48,569 bases of DNA from Nostoc sp. T09 (GTDB lineage: Bacteria; Cyanobacteriota; Cyanobacteriia; Cyanobacteriales; Nostocaceae), in assembly GCF_002154695.1 (NCBI RefSeq), contig NZ_MTAV01000147.1:1-48569 (forward strand), in the 5' to 3' direction. Positions 8,990 to 17,899 of the stretch are shown here, piece after piece. How positions within the stretch are numbered: position 1 is the stretch's first letter; every line of letters starts with the position of its first letter. The notes under the pieces were generated by a model. That model was not told the DNA's origin. It saw nothing but the letters and a program-made list of their open reading frames with translations, and did not search any database. Both the position numbers and the translations under genes were made by a program.

Positions 8990-9303
8990 GCGAGTTTTAG
9001 TCTCTCAGCTTATGGTTTGATAGTAAATGATATTTCTCTCTAGAGTTTGGCAAAGCTATTGAAGCGAAACAAATAGCTGAAAAAGAGGCTAAACAAGCAG
9101 AATTTATTGTTCAAAAAGTAACTCGAGAAGCTCAAGCATAACCACAAAGATTACAACGACAAATTTTAACGGCAGAGTTGTCGCAAAAGCAAGCGATAGA
9201 AAAAGGGGATGGACATTTTCCTATGGCTAAAAGTGGTAATAGTTCATTACCATTAATTAATATTAATCCTGGTAATTTCGCCAGTGGATATAAGAAACAG
9301 TAG
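8990..9303 (+). pseudogene. Decayed prohibitin (SPFH)-like gene remnant
   Basis: Conceptual translation shows pieces of a prohibitin-family C-terminal half in two frames. SLSAYGLIVNDISL is read at 8999-9040. A shifted frame then gives FSLEFGKAIEAKQIAEKEA and the following coiled coil from 9034. An in-frame TAA at 9139-9141 interrupts it, and the frame continues as QKQAIEKGDGHFP and SSLPLININPG before a TAG at 9301-9303. Intact prohibitins read YGI..NDISI..F.FS.EF..AIEAKQ.AEQEA in this place, then ..QAIEKWDG.LP. The 5' two thirds of the gene is missing. The frameshift plus stop shows a dead gene. It sits between endonuclease V and mnmH. Confidence 0.75.
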
Positions 9304-9398
9304 TGTTTGATGTTGGCAAATATTACGAATATATTTTTTGTAGTTGTAGTGGATGATTATTATGGAAACCATCCATTACACCATCTGTTAACAGATTC

Positions 9399-10466
9399 TC
9401 ATTTTAGAGACACATACTTCGGTAGTAAAGAATCCAACAAAGCATCAATACTACTATCAGATAGATCTGCAATATGTAAGACTCTTTCAGCTTTGTTAAA
9501 ATAGCTGTTAATTGAGCGTTTATAGATTGGATCGTAATAAGAATCTAATAAATCTTGTACTAATGTTTCCCAAGCACCAGCATCAATGAACTGATACCAC
9601 TGGCTTAATTTCTCCCAACCACAGCGATATTTAAGTTTCTCTAGTTTCTGTTTTAAAATATCGGGATGAGTTACTAAGTGATTGTATTCCTGTAAAAGAA
9701 AATTGACTCTAGCGGTTATCGGTAGTTGAATTTCTACATAACTAGCCTGTCTCATGTTCTTCCATAGAGACAGAGGCAAATAAATTTTCCCAATTTTGTT
9801 ACTTTCTGATTCTATCCACACTGGCTGGTTAGGATCGAACTTTTGTAGTTTTTGTAATAGCAGAGTTTCAAAGTATTTTTGTGAAGGTTGGTATGCAAGT
9901 TTTCCTTGCAATTCTCCACCCAACAGAGAACCGCGATGATTCGCTAAACTTTCGAGGTCTAAAACTTGCGCGTTACGCTGACTCATCTTATCTAAGATGT
10001 AAGTCTTACCACTACCAGTTAAACCGCACAACATCCGATAAGTAAATTTTTCTGGCAGATGTTCTATTTGCTGGCGTACATAAGCACGATAAGTCTTGTA
10101 TCCGCCATCAATGACAGTAACTCGCCAACCAATCTGCGTCAGTACTAAAGCCATGCTACCTGAACGCTGCCCACCCCGCCAGCAGTAAATCAAAGGACGG
10201 TAGTCTTTATCTTTAGCGGCAAAATGTTGACTAAGATGCTGGTAGATATTTCTAGATACTAAAGCAGCACCAATTTTTCGGGCAGTGAAGGGGCAAACTT
10301 GTTTATAAATTGTTCCGACTTCAGCGCGTTCGGCATCATTCAAGACGGGTAAATTAATTGCACCAGGGATGTGATCTTCGATAAATTCGCTAGGCGAACG
10401 AACATCAATGATTTCACTGTAATTTTCAGCCCAGGGCTGCCGGGTATATGTAACTAAGGGTGACAT
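9399..10466 (-). CDS. mnmH: tRNA 2-selenouridine synthase
   Basis: A 355-residue enzyme made of an N-terminal rhodanese domain and a C-terminal P-loop domain. The rhodanese catalytic Cys95 lies in YCWRGGQRSGS, whose WRGG signature separates MnmH from ordinary rhodaneses. The Walker A motif is GLTGSGKT (148-155). MnmH replaces sulfur by selenium at the wobble 2-thiouridine of tRNAs for Lys, Glu and Gln, passing through a geranylated intermediate, and uses selenophosphate made by SelD. No selD is in the window. Its neighbours (prohibitin remnant, long non-coding stretch) do not indicate an operon. Confidence 0.93.
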   Translation of the reverse strand: MSPLVTYTRQPWAENYSEIIDVRSPSEFIEDHIPGAINLPVLNDAERAEVGTIYKQVCPFTARKIGAALVSRNIYQHLSQHFAAKDKDYRPLIYCWRGGQRSGSMALVLTQIGWRVTVIDGGYKTYRAYVRQQIEHLPEKFTYRMLCGLTGSGKTYILDKMSQRNAQVLDLESLANHRGSLLGGELQGKLAYQPSQKYFETLLLQKLQKFDPNQPVWIESESNKIGKIYLPLSLWKNMRQASYVEIQLPITARVNFLLQEYNHLVTHPDILKQKLEKLKYRCGWEKLSQWYQFIDAGAWETLVQDLLDSYYDPIYKRSINSYFNKAERVLHIADLSDSSIDALLDSLLPKYVSLK

Positions 10467-11362
10467 AACCTTAAAATTCTCACTTGATTAATTTTGACAC
10501 TTCCACAACTTTAGTGGTGAGTTTTTATAATTAGGTGAATTTAAATAAATCTATGTAAACTGTCAAGAAAACACCGCAAAGTCAAAGGTGTTTATCTACA
10601 GGTGATGCTGGGATCAGGACAACTATAGCACTCCTATTTGATTTTTGAAGTTAGTGGTGGAGGTAGACTATAGGTAATAGATTTTTTTCTCATGTTTTAT
10701 TTTTATGTCAGAGTAAAAATCATCAGTCATATTGATTGATAAGCTGAGCAAGAAAATCAACAATCAAACAAAAATCGGCAGTTTCAATAAAGTATCTATA
10801 TTTTCCTGGGGAAGCTGAACTGTTATGGCTATCGGTGGAGCCTATGTTGCGATCGCCTACCAAAATCTATCAGCAGTCTTCAAACAGCTTACCGAATTTT
10901 AGTCATTGTATAGGTAATCGGGCGATCGCAGTAACAGGGGTCAGACCAATTCTTTAAATCACAATCATAAGTTATCCATTAATATAGCAATCCAATTTGA
11001 TTTATCAACTTACTCATAAATTTAAGAAACGAGGAACAGATAACAGGAAAACCGGAAGTAAAAGAATAGTACTGCTTTGCAGAATTCAAAATTCAACAAG
11101 TCTTCCTAATTACATAGTACATAAATACTATGAAAAAGAGTGTACATCAACTGTGATGACTGGTGACAAGAAGCAGAGCTTCTACGCAGTTTTTATTCTT
11201 AATCTTGAGAATTCCTTTAACTGTCTCATTCACGACAGAATCCGACTTGTCCATAGTAAAATTGCAATTTTGAAATCAAGGCTGTTTTTAGTGGTACAAA
11301 ATGAAAGTATGAAATGGTAAATAGCTCAGCAATGGCCTCTCAACAGAGTTGATGGTGCTGCC
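10467..11362. other. Long intergenic region without a supported gene
   Basis: A short hairpin (AAACACC at 10569-10575, GGTGTTT at 10587-10593) lies about 100 bases upstream of mnmH. A 25-codon open stretch (10824-10902) contains HIP1 motifs, but nothing marks it as a gene. An open frame at 10997-11320 has a non-ATG start, a composition unlike a folded protein and no recognisable motif, so I treat it as chance. The promoter of the downstream PTS fusion must lie in the last few hundred bases; I cannot place it firmly. Confidence 0.5.
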
Positions 11363-13843
11363 GTGATCGGAATTGTTATTGTTTCTCACAGTAAACAACT
11401 AGCGCTTGGTATACAAGAACTTGCGGCACAAATGGTTCAGGGTAAAGTCTCCTTGGCTGTTGCAGCAGGGATTGAAGATCCTGAAAATCCATTAGGTACA
11501 GATCCAATGCAGGTTTATGAGGCGATCGCCTCTATTTTTAGTAATGATGGTGTTTTGGTGTTAATGGATCTGGGTAGTGCCTTAATGAGTGCAGAAATGG
11601 CCTTAGAGTTCCTTTCGCTAGAACAAAGGGAAAAAGTCCATTTGTGTGAAGCACCTCTGGTAGAAGGTGCGATCGCAGCTGTAGTTGCAGCCGCAGCAGG
11701 TCATAATATTCAGCAAGTTATGGCGGAAGCACGGTCGGCATTAGTTGCAAAAGCTACTTTACTCGGAGTAGATAATAGTCAACCATCAGTTACTACCCCA
11801 ACTCATACTGAATCATCAACCAAAGAAATTCGCCTAACTGTAAGCAATCGCTTGGGATTGCACGCCCGTCCTGCGGCTCAATTTGTCACTACAGCCGCTA
11901 AATTTCAAGCCAAAATCCAGGTACAGAATATTACCAAAGGTACAAATAAAGTCAGGGGTGACAGTATTAACCAAGTAGCAACTTTAGGGGTACGTCAAGG
12001 ACACGAGTTAGTCATTACTGCTACTGGTGCTGATGCCGATCAAGCTTTGGCTGCTTTGGAAGCATTAATTGCCAATAACTTTGGCGAAGATGATTCTATT
12101 TTAGAATTAGCACCAGCCATAGAGAACCTTACCCCAGTAACTTCTGGCGAACTTTCAGGAATTGCAGCTTCCCCAGGAGTGGCGATCGCACCTGTGGTTC
12201 ATTATCAACCTGCCTCTGTTACGCCTACAGAATACCAGGTAGAAAGCGTTGAAACTGAGTGGCAACGCTTACAAACAGCGATAGAAACTGCTAGACAGCA
12301 AATTCAGACATTATTTTCGCAAGCATCTATTCAAATTGGTGATGCAGAAGCCACGATTTTTGTTGCTCATCTGCTGTTTTTAGAAGATCCTGTACTCCTA
12401 GAAGCAGTTCGTCAGCGCATTTACGAACATCATCTTAATGCAGAAGTTGCTTGGCAAGCTGTTGTGGATGAGGTGGCTTCTAGCTACCACAAACTAGAAG
12501 ATTCTTACTTGCAAGAACGAGTAGAGGATGTTGTCGATGTGGGACAACGGGTGCTGCGCTTGTTAACGGGGACAGCAGGAAATTTCTTAGAACTAGCTGA
12601 ACCAGCTATTTTAGTGGCGACTGATTTAACTCCCTCGGACACGATTGGGTTAGATCCCAGCAAAGTCTTAGGTATTTGTACAACCTCCGGTAGTGCCACA
12701 TCTCACAGTGCAATTATTGCCCGGACATTAGGAATTCCTGCCGTCTTGGGCGTAGATGCAGGGATATTGTATCTCGAAGATGGAACGATAATGGCACTCG
12801 ATGGTGAGAGTGGTAAAGCTTGGGTACAACCAGAAGCAGATACTTTGACTGTCTTGGAAGCGAAGCGAGAAGCGTGGCAAACTACTCAACAGGAAGCACT
12901 AGCCAAAGCACATCAACCAGCAATTACCCGTGATGGTCGGCAAGTAAATGTGTTTGCCAATATCGGTAGCATAGCTGATGTTCAATTGGCTTTAGCTAGT
13001 GGTGCAGAAGGAGTAGGACTACTGCGTACAGAGTTCCTTTATATAGGTAAGACAAGTGCTCCGACGGAAGAGGAGCAATTAGAAGTATACCAGGCGATCG
13101 CACAAGTTTTAGATCAACAGCCGTTAATTATCCGTACCTTAGATGTCGGTGGTGATAAGCCACTGCCTTATATCAAGCCAGGAGTTCCAGAAACTAACCC
13201 CTTCCTCGGCTGTCGCGGAATTCGCTTCTGTTTGGAACATCCAGACTTATTTAAAACGCAGTTGCGGGCGATTTTGCGAGCCAGCACCGGACACAATATT
13301 AAGATTATGTTGCCGATGATTGCCACTATCACCGAGGTACGGGCAGCTAAGGCGATTTTAAACGAAGCACAAAGGGAACTTAGCCAAGCTGGTATTCCTT
13401 TTGATGCAGCGATGGAAGTAGGGATTATGGTCGAAGTGCCATCAGCTGTGGCGATCGCCGATCAATTAGCAGCTGAAGTAGACTTTTTTAGTATCGGCAC
13501 AAATGACCTTAGCCAGTATGTCATGGCAGGCGATCGCAACAACCCCAGAGTCGCAAATTTAACAGATGCACTGCATCCAGCAGTGTTGCGGATGGTACAG
13601 CAAACAGTCCAAGCCGGTCATGGGGCGGGTATTTGGGTAGGATTATGTGGCGAACTCGCAGCAGATTCCGCAGCTACGGCGATTTTATTGGGTTTGGGAT
13701 TGGATGAATTAAGCGTGAATCCTCAAGCGATACCGATATTGAAACAAGCGATCGCCCAATTAAGTATAGGTGAGTGTGAGGCGATCGCGGCTTCGGCATT
13801 ACAACTAGATTCCGCCGAACAAGTCAGACAACTGACTGCATAA
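11363..13843 (+). CDS. ptsP: DhaM-HPr-Enzyme I fusion (PEP-protein phosphotransferase)
   Basis: An 826-residue phosphorelay protein with three modules. Residues 1-135 are a DhaM-type EIIA domain, with the phosphorylated His9 in VSHSKQ. Residues 155-245 are an HPr domain, with His167 in GLHARP; the regulatory Ser46 region of classical HPr is replaced. Residues 260-820 are Enzyme I, with active His448 in SATSHSAIIAR, then the PEP-binding barrel with GLLRTEFLY and a C-terminal LCGELA. It would move phosphate from PEP through EI and HPr to DhaM, which re-phosphorylates the ADP of a DhaL subunit to drive dihydroxyacetone phosphorylation. No dhaK or dhaL is beside it, nor any sugar EII. The start is GTG: an ATG at 11352 in another frame stops after four codons. 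It could also be called dhaM. Confidence 0.9.
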   Translation: MIGIVIVSHSKQLALGIQELAAQMVQGKVSLAVAAGIEDPENPLGTDPMQVYEAIASIFSNDGVLVLMDLGSALMSAEMALEFLSLEQREKVHLCEAPLVEGAIAAVVAAAAGHNIQQVMAEARSALVAKATLLGVDNSQPSVTTPTHTESSTKEIRLTVSNRLGLHARPAAQFVTTAAKFQAKIQVQNITKGTNKVRGDSINQVATLGVRQGHELVITATGADADQALAALEALIANNFGEDDSILELAPAIENLTPVTSGELSGIAASPGVAIAPVVHYQPASVTPTEYQVESVETEWQRLQTAIETARQQIQTLFSQASIQIGDAEATIFVAHLLFLEDPVLLEAVRQRIYEHHLNAEVAWQAVVDEVASSYHKLEDSYLQERVEDVVDVGQRVLRLLTGTAGNFLELAEPAILVATDLTPSDTIGLDPSKVLGICTTSGSATSHSAIIARTLGIPAVLGVDAGILYLEDGTIMALDGESGKAWVQPEADTLTVLEAKREAWQTTQQEALAKAHQPAITRDGRQVNVFANIGSIADVQLALASGAEGVGLLRTEFLYIGKTSAPTEEEQLEVYQAIAQVLDQQPLIIRTLDVGGDKPLPYIKPGVPETNPFLGCRGIRFCLEHPDLFKTQLRAILRASTGHNIKIMLPMIATITEVRAAKAILNEAQRELSQAGIPFDAAMEVGIMVEVPSAVAIADQLAAEVDFFSIGTNDLSQYVMAGDRNNPRVANLTDALHPAVLRMVQQTVQAGHGAGIWVGLCGELAADSAATAILLGLGLDELSVNPQAIPILKQAIAQLSIGECEAIAASALQLDSAEQVRQLTA

Positions 13844-13849
13844 TTCAAA

Positions 13850-13905
13850 CTCTGCGTTCTCTGTGATTGGTTTTTTAACTCACGCAGAGGCGCAGAGACG
13901 CAGAG
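13850..13905. repeat. CTCTGCGT / ACGCAGAG repeat element
   Basis: CTCTGCGT (13850-13857) is complementary to two copies of ACGCAGAG (13882-13889 and 13898-13905), which flank a further GCGCAGAG. This 7-8 bp unit family recurs in Nostocales intergenic DNA (general knowledge). It lies just after the PTS gene and could form a hairpin ending its transcript. Confidence 0.6.
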
Positions 13906-13981
13906 AAGAAAGCTAAAGAGTATCCTCTCATCCCTAATCCCCGCCCTGTATACTTAAAAACAGCAACTCCCAACTTCGGCA

Positions 13982-14788
13982 ATGACCATTAAACCGCAGA
14001 AGATCCTGATATTAGCCGCAAATCCCAAGCTAACGGCACGATTGCGCCTCGATGAAGAATTGCGTGATATTAAGGAAGGTTTGCAAAGGGCGCAAAATCG
14101 GGAGAATTTTGACCTGCGGTATGATTTGGCAGTACGTCCGAGGGATATTCGCCGCGCTATTTTGGATTATCGACCAAATATTATCCACTTTTCTGGACAT
14201 GGTGCAGGGATACAAGGATTAGCTTTTGAGGATGAAACAGGAATTGAACAGCTAGTTACGGGAGAAGCATTAGCTGGGCTGTTTGGACAGTTTTCTAAGC
14301 AAGTAGAATGTGTGCTGTTGAATGCTTGTTACTCAGAAGTGCAAGCAGATGCGATCGCCCAACAGATTAATTATGTGATTGGGATGAACGATCAAATCCA
14401 AGACAAAGCAGCGATTGAGTTTGTTGTGGGATTTTACGATGCGCTTCTAGCTTACAATCCCGAATATGATTCTGGTTCGCCTGTAGAGTTTGCTTTTAAT
14501 ATCGCGCGGAGTGCGATCGCATTAGCTGGCGTATCTGGCGAGTTGATTCCTCAAGTAAAAAAAAACCAATTTAACACCCCATCACCAACCTTTAGGCAAT
14601 CTTACCAACGTCCCAGAATTACCACCACACTTTTTACCCCGTTCCGAAGAACTTGCACCCTTAAAACACAAAGTATTATCGCCAACAAAGCAAACTCTGG
14701 GGATTACAGGGAAAAGTCGCCGTTTGGGTGTGCAAGGCATGGGTGGAATTGGCAAAACAGTCTTAGCTACAGCACTGGCGCGGGATGA
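13982..14788 (+). CDS. CHAT (caspase-like) N-terminal part of a STAND protein, frameshifted
   Basis: The first ~190 residues form a CHAT-type caspase-fold protease domain with His73 in HFSGHG and Cys116 in LLNACYS, the expected catalytic dyad. The frame then passes an A9 run (14557-14565), and everything after residue ~192 is out-of-frame translation: Arg/Ser/Thr-rich with no family signal. Removing one A joins it to the downstream frame, which reads a typical linker (..NLTNVPELPPHFLPRSEEL..) into NB-ARC. The real product is therefore one protein of about 1289 residues spanning 13982-17852. In such STAND proteins the CHAT domain is the effector released when the sensor oligomerises. As sequenced, a truncated CHAT protein with a 76-residue foreign tail would be made unless slippage restores the frame. 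Confidence 0.8.
   Translation: MTIKPQKILILAANPKLTARLRLDEELRDIKEGLQRAQNRENFDLRYDLAVRPRDIRRAILDYRPNIIHFSGHGAGIQGLAFEDETGIEQLVTGEALAGLFGQFSKQVECVLLNACYSEVQADAIAQQINYVIGMNDQIQDKAAIEFVVGFYDALLAYNPEYDSGSPVEFAFNIARSAIALAGVSGELIPQVKKNQFNTPSPTFRQSYQRPRITTTLFTPFRRTCTLKTQSIIANKANSGDYREKSPFGCARHGWNWQNSLSYSTGAG
14557..14565 (+). other. A9 homopolymer at the CHAT/NB-ARC frameshift point
   Basis: Nine consecutive A residues after GT. With nine, the CHAT frame runs into a nonsense tail; with eight, it continues directly into the NB-ARC frame (GTA AAA AAA ACC AAT). Runs of nine A are known sites for RNA polymerase slippage and replication slippage, and also for sequencing errors. Confidence 0.85.
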
Positions 14789-17700
14789 AGATGTCAGAAA
14801 GGCGTTTCCTGATGGGGTGTTTTGGGTGACATTTGGGCAAACGCCCCAGATTTTAACTTGGCAATCCTATCTTGCCTCTGCGTTGGGCGACAAGCAAGCG
14901 GCTTTTACCGAGATTGGATTGGGGAAAGCGCGGTTGCGGGAGTTGTTTGCCGAGAAAGCTTGCTTGCTGATTTTGGATGATATTTGGCGTTTGGATGATG
15001 CAACACCGTTTGATGTGTTAGGGGAACGCTGTCAAATGTTAGTTACCACCCGTGATGCAGCGATAGTCACGGGGTTGGGAGGGGAAGAATATCAGCTTGC
15101 GGTTTTAGATGCACAACAGGCGTTAGCACTTTTGGCAGATTGGGCAAATCAACCCCAGATATTGCACCCCACCTTGCAAAATGATGTCGCCTTGCAGGTA
15201 GCGCGCGAATGTGGGTATTTACCTTTAGCATTGGCGATGGTAGGCGCGATGATGCGGGGGAAATTGCCAAATCGCTGGCAGAATATTTTAGAAAAACTGC
15301 GTAGTGCTGATTTAGAGAAAATCAAACAACAGTTTCCCGATTATCCATATCCCGATTTACTCAAGGCGATCGCGGTAAGTGTGGAGGCTTTGGATGAGAA
15401 TTGCCAACAGCGATATTTAGATTTTGCGGTATTTCCTGAAGATAAACCCATACCGGAAGCAGTTTTGCAGACATTTTGGCAACCCTTGGGCTTGGATGAG
15501 TTTGATACCCAAGATGTCATTGATGAATTTGTGAGTAAATCTCTGGCTTTGCGGGATGAAGTGGGAAATTTGCGGTTGCATGACTTGCAGTTTGATTATG
15601 TCAGAAAGCAATACACGACCTTAGCGAAGGAAAGTGAGGGGATAGGGTGTTTACACAATCGCCTCTTAAATGCTTACAGCGAAAAATACCTTGAAGGCTG
15701 GCATAGTTTAGAAAATGACGGCTATATTTGGCAAAATTTAGCCTATCACTTGCGGTTGGGGGGAAGGGAAAGAGAATTAAAACAACTGCTGTGTGATTTT
15801 CGCTGGTTGCAGACGAAGTTGGAGAACATCAATATTAATGCTTTGATCGCAGATTATGATTTTTTGCCCCAAGATGAGAATTTACAGTTAATTCAAGGTG
15901 TATTGCGACTGTCGGCACATATTTTAAATGAAGATAAACAGCAATTGCCAGGGCAATTATTAGGGCGGTTGCTGTGTTTTGAAAGTTCTAAAATTCAGAC
16001 ATTGTTAACCCAAGCGCACCAAAGTAAAATCTCTTGCTTGCTTCCGCAAACAGCAAGCTTAACTGTACCTGGTGGCCCTTTAGTACGTACTCTGATGGGT
16101 CATACTGGCGCGGTAAATGCAGTAGCCTTCACCCCAGATAGCAAGTACGTGATTTCTGGTTCTGATGACAGCACCCTCAAAGTCTGGGATTGGCAAACAG
16201 GAGAACAACTGCGTACCTTAGTTGGTCATAGTGACTCGGTATATTCACTAGCCCTTACCCCAGATGGCAAGTACGTGATTTCTGGCTCCCGTGACAAGAA
16301 CCTGAAAGTCTGGAATTTGGAAACTGGGCAACTTGTGCATACCTTAGTGGGTCATACTGACTCAGTAGATGCAGTCACCTTCACCCTGGATGGTAAGTAC
16401 GTGATTTCTGGTTCCACTGACAAGACCCTGAAAGTCTGGAATTGGCAAACCGGAGAACATCTACGTACCTTAGCGGGTCATCGTGGCTGGATAACAGCAA
16501 TAACCCTTACTCCGGATGGTAAGTACGTGATTTCTAGTTCCGGTGATAAGACCTTGAAAGTCTGGAATTGGCAAACTGGGGAATTTATGCGTATCCTGGC
16601 GGAACATAGCGCTTCGATAAGTGCAACCGCCCTCACCTCGGATGGCAAGTACGTAATTTCTAGTTCTTGGGACTCAACCTTGAAAGTCTGGAATTGGCAA
16701 ACCGGAGAACAACTGCGTACTCTGGCGGGTTATAGTTACTCGATTTATGCAGTCGCCTTTACCCCAGATGGCAAGTATGTGATTTCTGGTTATTCTGACA
16801 ACACCCTGAAAGTCTGGAATTGGCAAACCGAAGAACAACTGCGTACCCTGGCAGGTCATACTGACGGGGTATATGCAGTCGCCTTCGCCCCGGATGGCAA
16901 GTACGTGATTTCTGGTTCCTCTGACTGCACCCTGAAAGTTTGGAATTGGCAAACTGGGGAAAAAGTGCGTACTCTGGCGGGTCACAGTTGCTTGGTAAAT
17001 GCAGTCGCCTTTACCCTAGATGGCAAGTACGTGATTTCTGGTTCCTCTGACTGCACCCTGAAAGTTTGGAATTGGCAAACTGGGGAAAAAGTGCGTACTC
17101 TGGCGGGTCACAGTTCCTTGGTAAAAGCAGTCGCCCTCACCCCAGATGGCAACTACGTGATTTCTGGTTCTAATGACCACACCCTGAAAGTGTGGAATTG
17201 GCAAACTGGTGAAGAAGTGCGTACCCTGGTGGGCCATACTGACTCAGTAAAAACAGTCGCCCTCACCCCAGATGGCAAGTACATAATTTCTGGTTGCTTT
17301 GACAAGACCCTGAAAGTGTGGAATTGGCAAACTGGGGAAGAAGTGCGTACCCTCAAAGGTCATAGTTCCTTAGTAAATGCAGTCGCCCTCACCCCAGATG
17401 GCAACTACGTGATTTCTAGCTCTGATGACAAAACCCTGAAAGTGTGGAATTGGCAAACTGGGGAAGAAGTGCGTACCCTCAAGGATCACAGTTCCTTAGT
17501 AAATGCAGTCGCCCTCACCCCAGATGACAACTACGTGATTTCTGGTTATTCTGACCACACCCTGAAAGTGTGGAATTGGCAAACTGGGGAAAAAGTGCGT
17601 ACCCTGGTGGGTCATAGTCACGTGGTAGAAGCAGTCGCCTTCACCCCAGATGGCAACTACGTGATTTCTGGTTCCCGTGACCACACCCTGAAAGTGTGGA

Positions 17701-17852
17701 ATTGGCAAACCGGGGAAGTAATTGTCAGTTTCACAGGGGAAAGTACAATATACTGCTGTGCTGTTGTACCTGATGGGGAGAGAGTTGTTGCTGGAGATGA
17801 ATTCGGACGGGTGCATTTTTTGCGCTTGCAAGCTACAAATACTAATTCGTAA
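14724..17852 (+). CDS. NB-ARC ATPase with WD40 repeats (C-terminal part of CHAT-STAND protein)
   Basis: This is the rest of the STAND protein; its frame is open from 14559, and TTG 14724 is only the first allowed start. The NB-ARC motifs are Walker A GMGGIGKT (5-12 in this frame), Walker B LLILDD (81-86), the TTRD sensor (108-111), GYLPLAL (164-170) and an MHD-like LHD (285-287). A helical region (about 290-450) leads to 13 near-identical 42-residue WD40 repeats starting near residue 453, plus one degenerate repeat: 14 blades, enough for two seven-bladed propellers. The family acts as ATP-switched sensors in immunity or programmed cell death: the propellers bind a trigger and NB-ARC oligomerises. 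The propeller repeats are almost identical in DNA, so recent expansion or gene conversion is likely. The ligand is unknown. Confidence 0.88.
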   Translation: MGVQGMGGIGKTVLATALARDEDVRKAFPDGVFWVTFGQTPQILTWQSYLASALGDKQAAFTEIGLGKARLRELFAEKACLLILDDIWRLDDATPFDVLGERCQMLVTTRDAAIVTGLGGEEYQLAVLDAQQALALLADWANQPQILHPTLQNDVALQVARECGYLPLALAMVGAMMRGKLPNRWQNILEKLRSADLEKIKQQFPDYPYPDLLKAIAVSVEALDENCQQRYLDFAVFPEDKPIPEAVLQTFWQPLGLDEFDTQDVIDEFVSKSLALRDEVGNLRLHDLQFDYVRKQYTTLAKESEGIGCLHNRLLNAYSEKYLEGWHSLENDGYIWQNLAYHLRLGGRERELKQLLCDFRWLQTKLENININALIADYDFLPQDENLQLIQGVLRLSAHILNEDKQQLPGQLLGRLLCFESSKIQTLLTQAHQSKISCLLPQTASLTVPGGPLVRTLMGHTGAVNAVAFTPDSKYVISGSDDSTLKVWDWQTGEQLRTLVGHSDSVYSLALTPDGKYVISGSRDKNLKVWNLETGQLVHTLVGHTDSVDAVTFTLDGKYVISGSTDKTLKVWNWQTGEHLRTLAGHRGWITAITLTPDGKYVISSSGDKTLKVWNWQTGEFMRILAEHSASISATALTSDGKYVISSSWDSTLKVWNWQTGEQLRTLAGYSYSIYAVAFTPDGKYVISGYSDNTLKVWNWQTEEQLRTLAGHTDGVYAVAFAPDGKYVISGSSDCTLKVWNWQTGEKVRTLAGHSCLVNAVAFTLDGKYVISGSSDCTLKVWNWQTGEKVRTLAGHSSLVKAVALTPDGNYVISGSNDHTLKVWNWQTGEEVRTLVGHTDSVKTVALTPDGKYIISGCFDKTLKVWNWQTGEEVRTLKGHSSLVNAVALTPDGNYVISSSDDKTLKVWNWQTGEEVRTLKDHSSLVNAVALTPDDNYVISGYSDHTLKVWNWQTGEKVRTLVGHSHVVEAVAFTPDGNYVISGSRDHTLKVWNWQTGEVIVSFTGESTIYCCAVVPDGERVVAGDEFGRVHFLRLQATNTNS
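16080..17717 (+). repeat. 126-bp tandem repeats encoding 13 WD40 blades
   Basis: Thirteen in-frame units of 126 bp encode the WD40 repeats. The conserved core reads as the KYVISGS and TLKVWNWQTGE stretches. Variable codons cluster just after the GH dipeptide and around the ISGSxDxT turn. Units 7 and 8 are identical over roughly 90 bases, which shows recent duplication or conversion. Confidence 0.9.
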
Positions 17853-17899
17853 TTAAAGAAAGTCGGATTTGCTTTGGGTTGCGGGGGTGGTGTCTGTAG

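Noticed and set aside
10997-11320. 107-codon open frame in the gap before the PTS gene
   Set aside because: Non-ATG start, no motif, composition unlike a folded protein, and no ribosome site.
16674-17831. Several open frames antisense to the WD40 region
   Set aside because: They are repeats of one another, produced by the 126-bp unit read on the other strand. The sense frame has full domain support.
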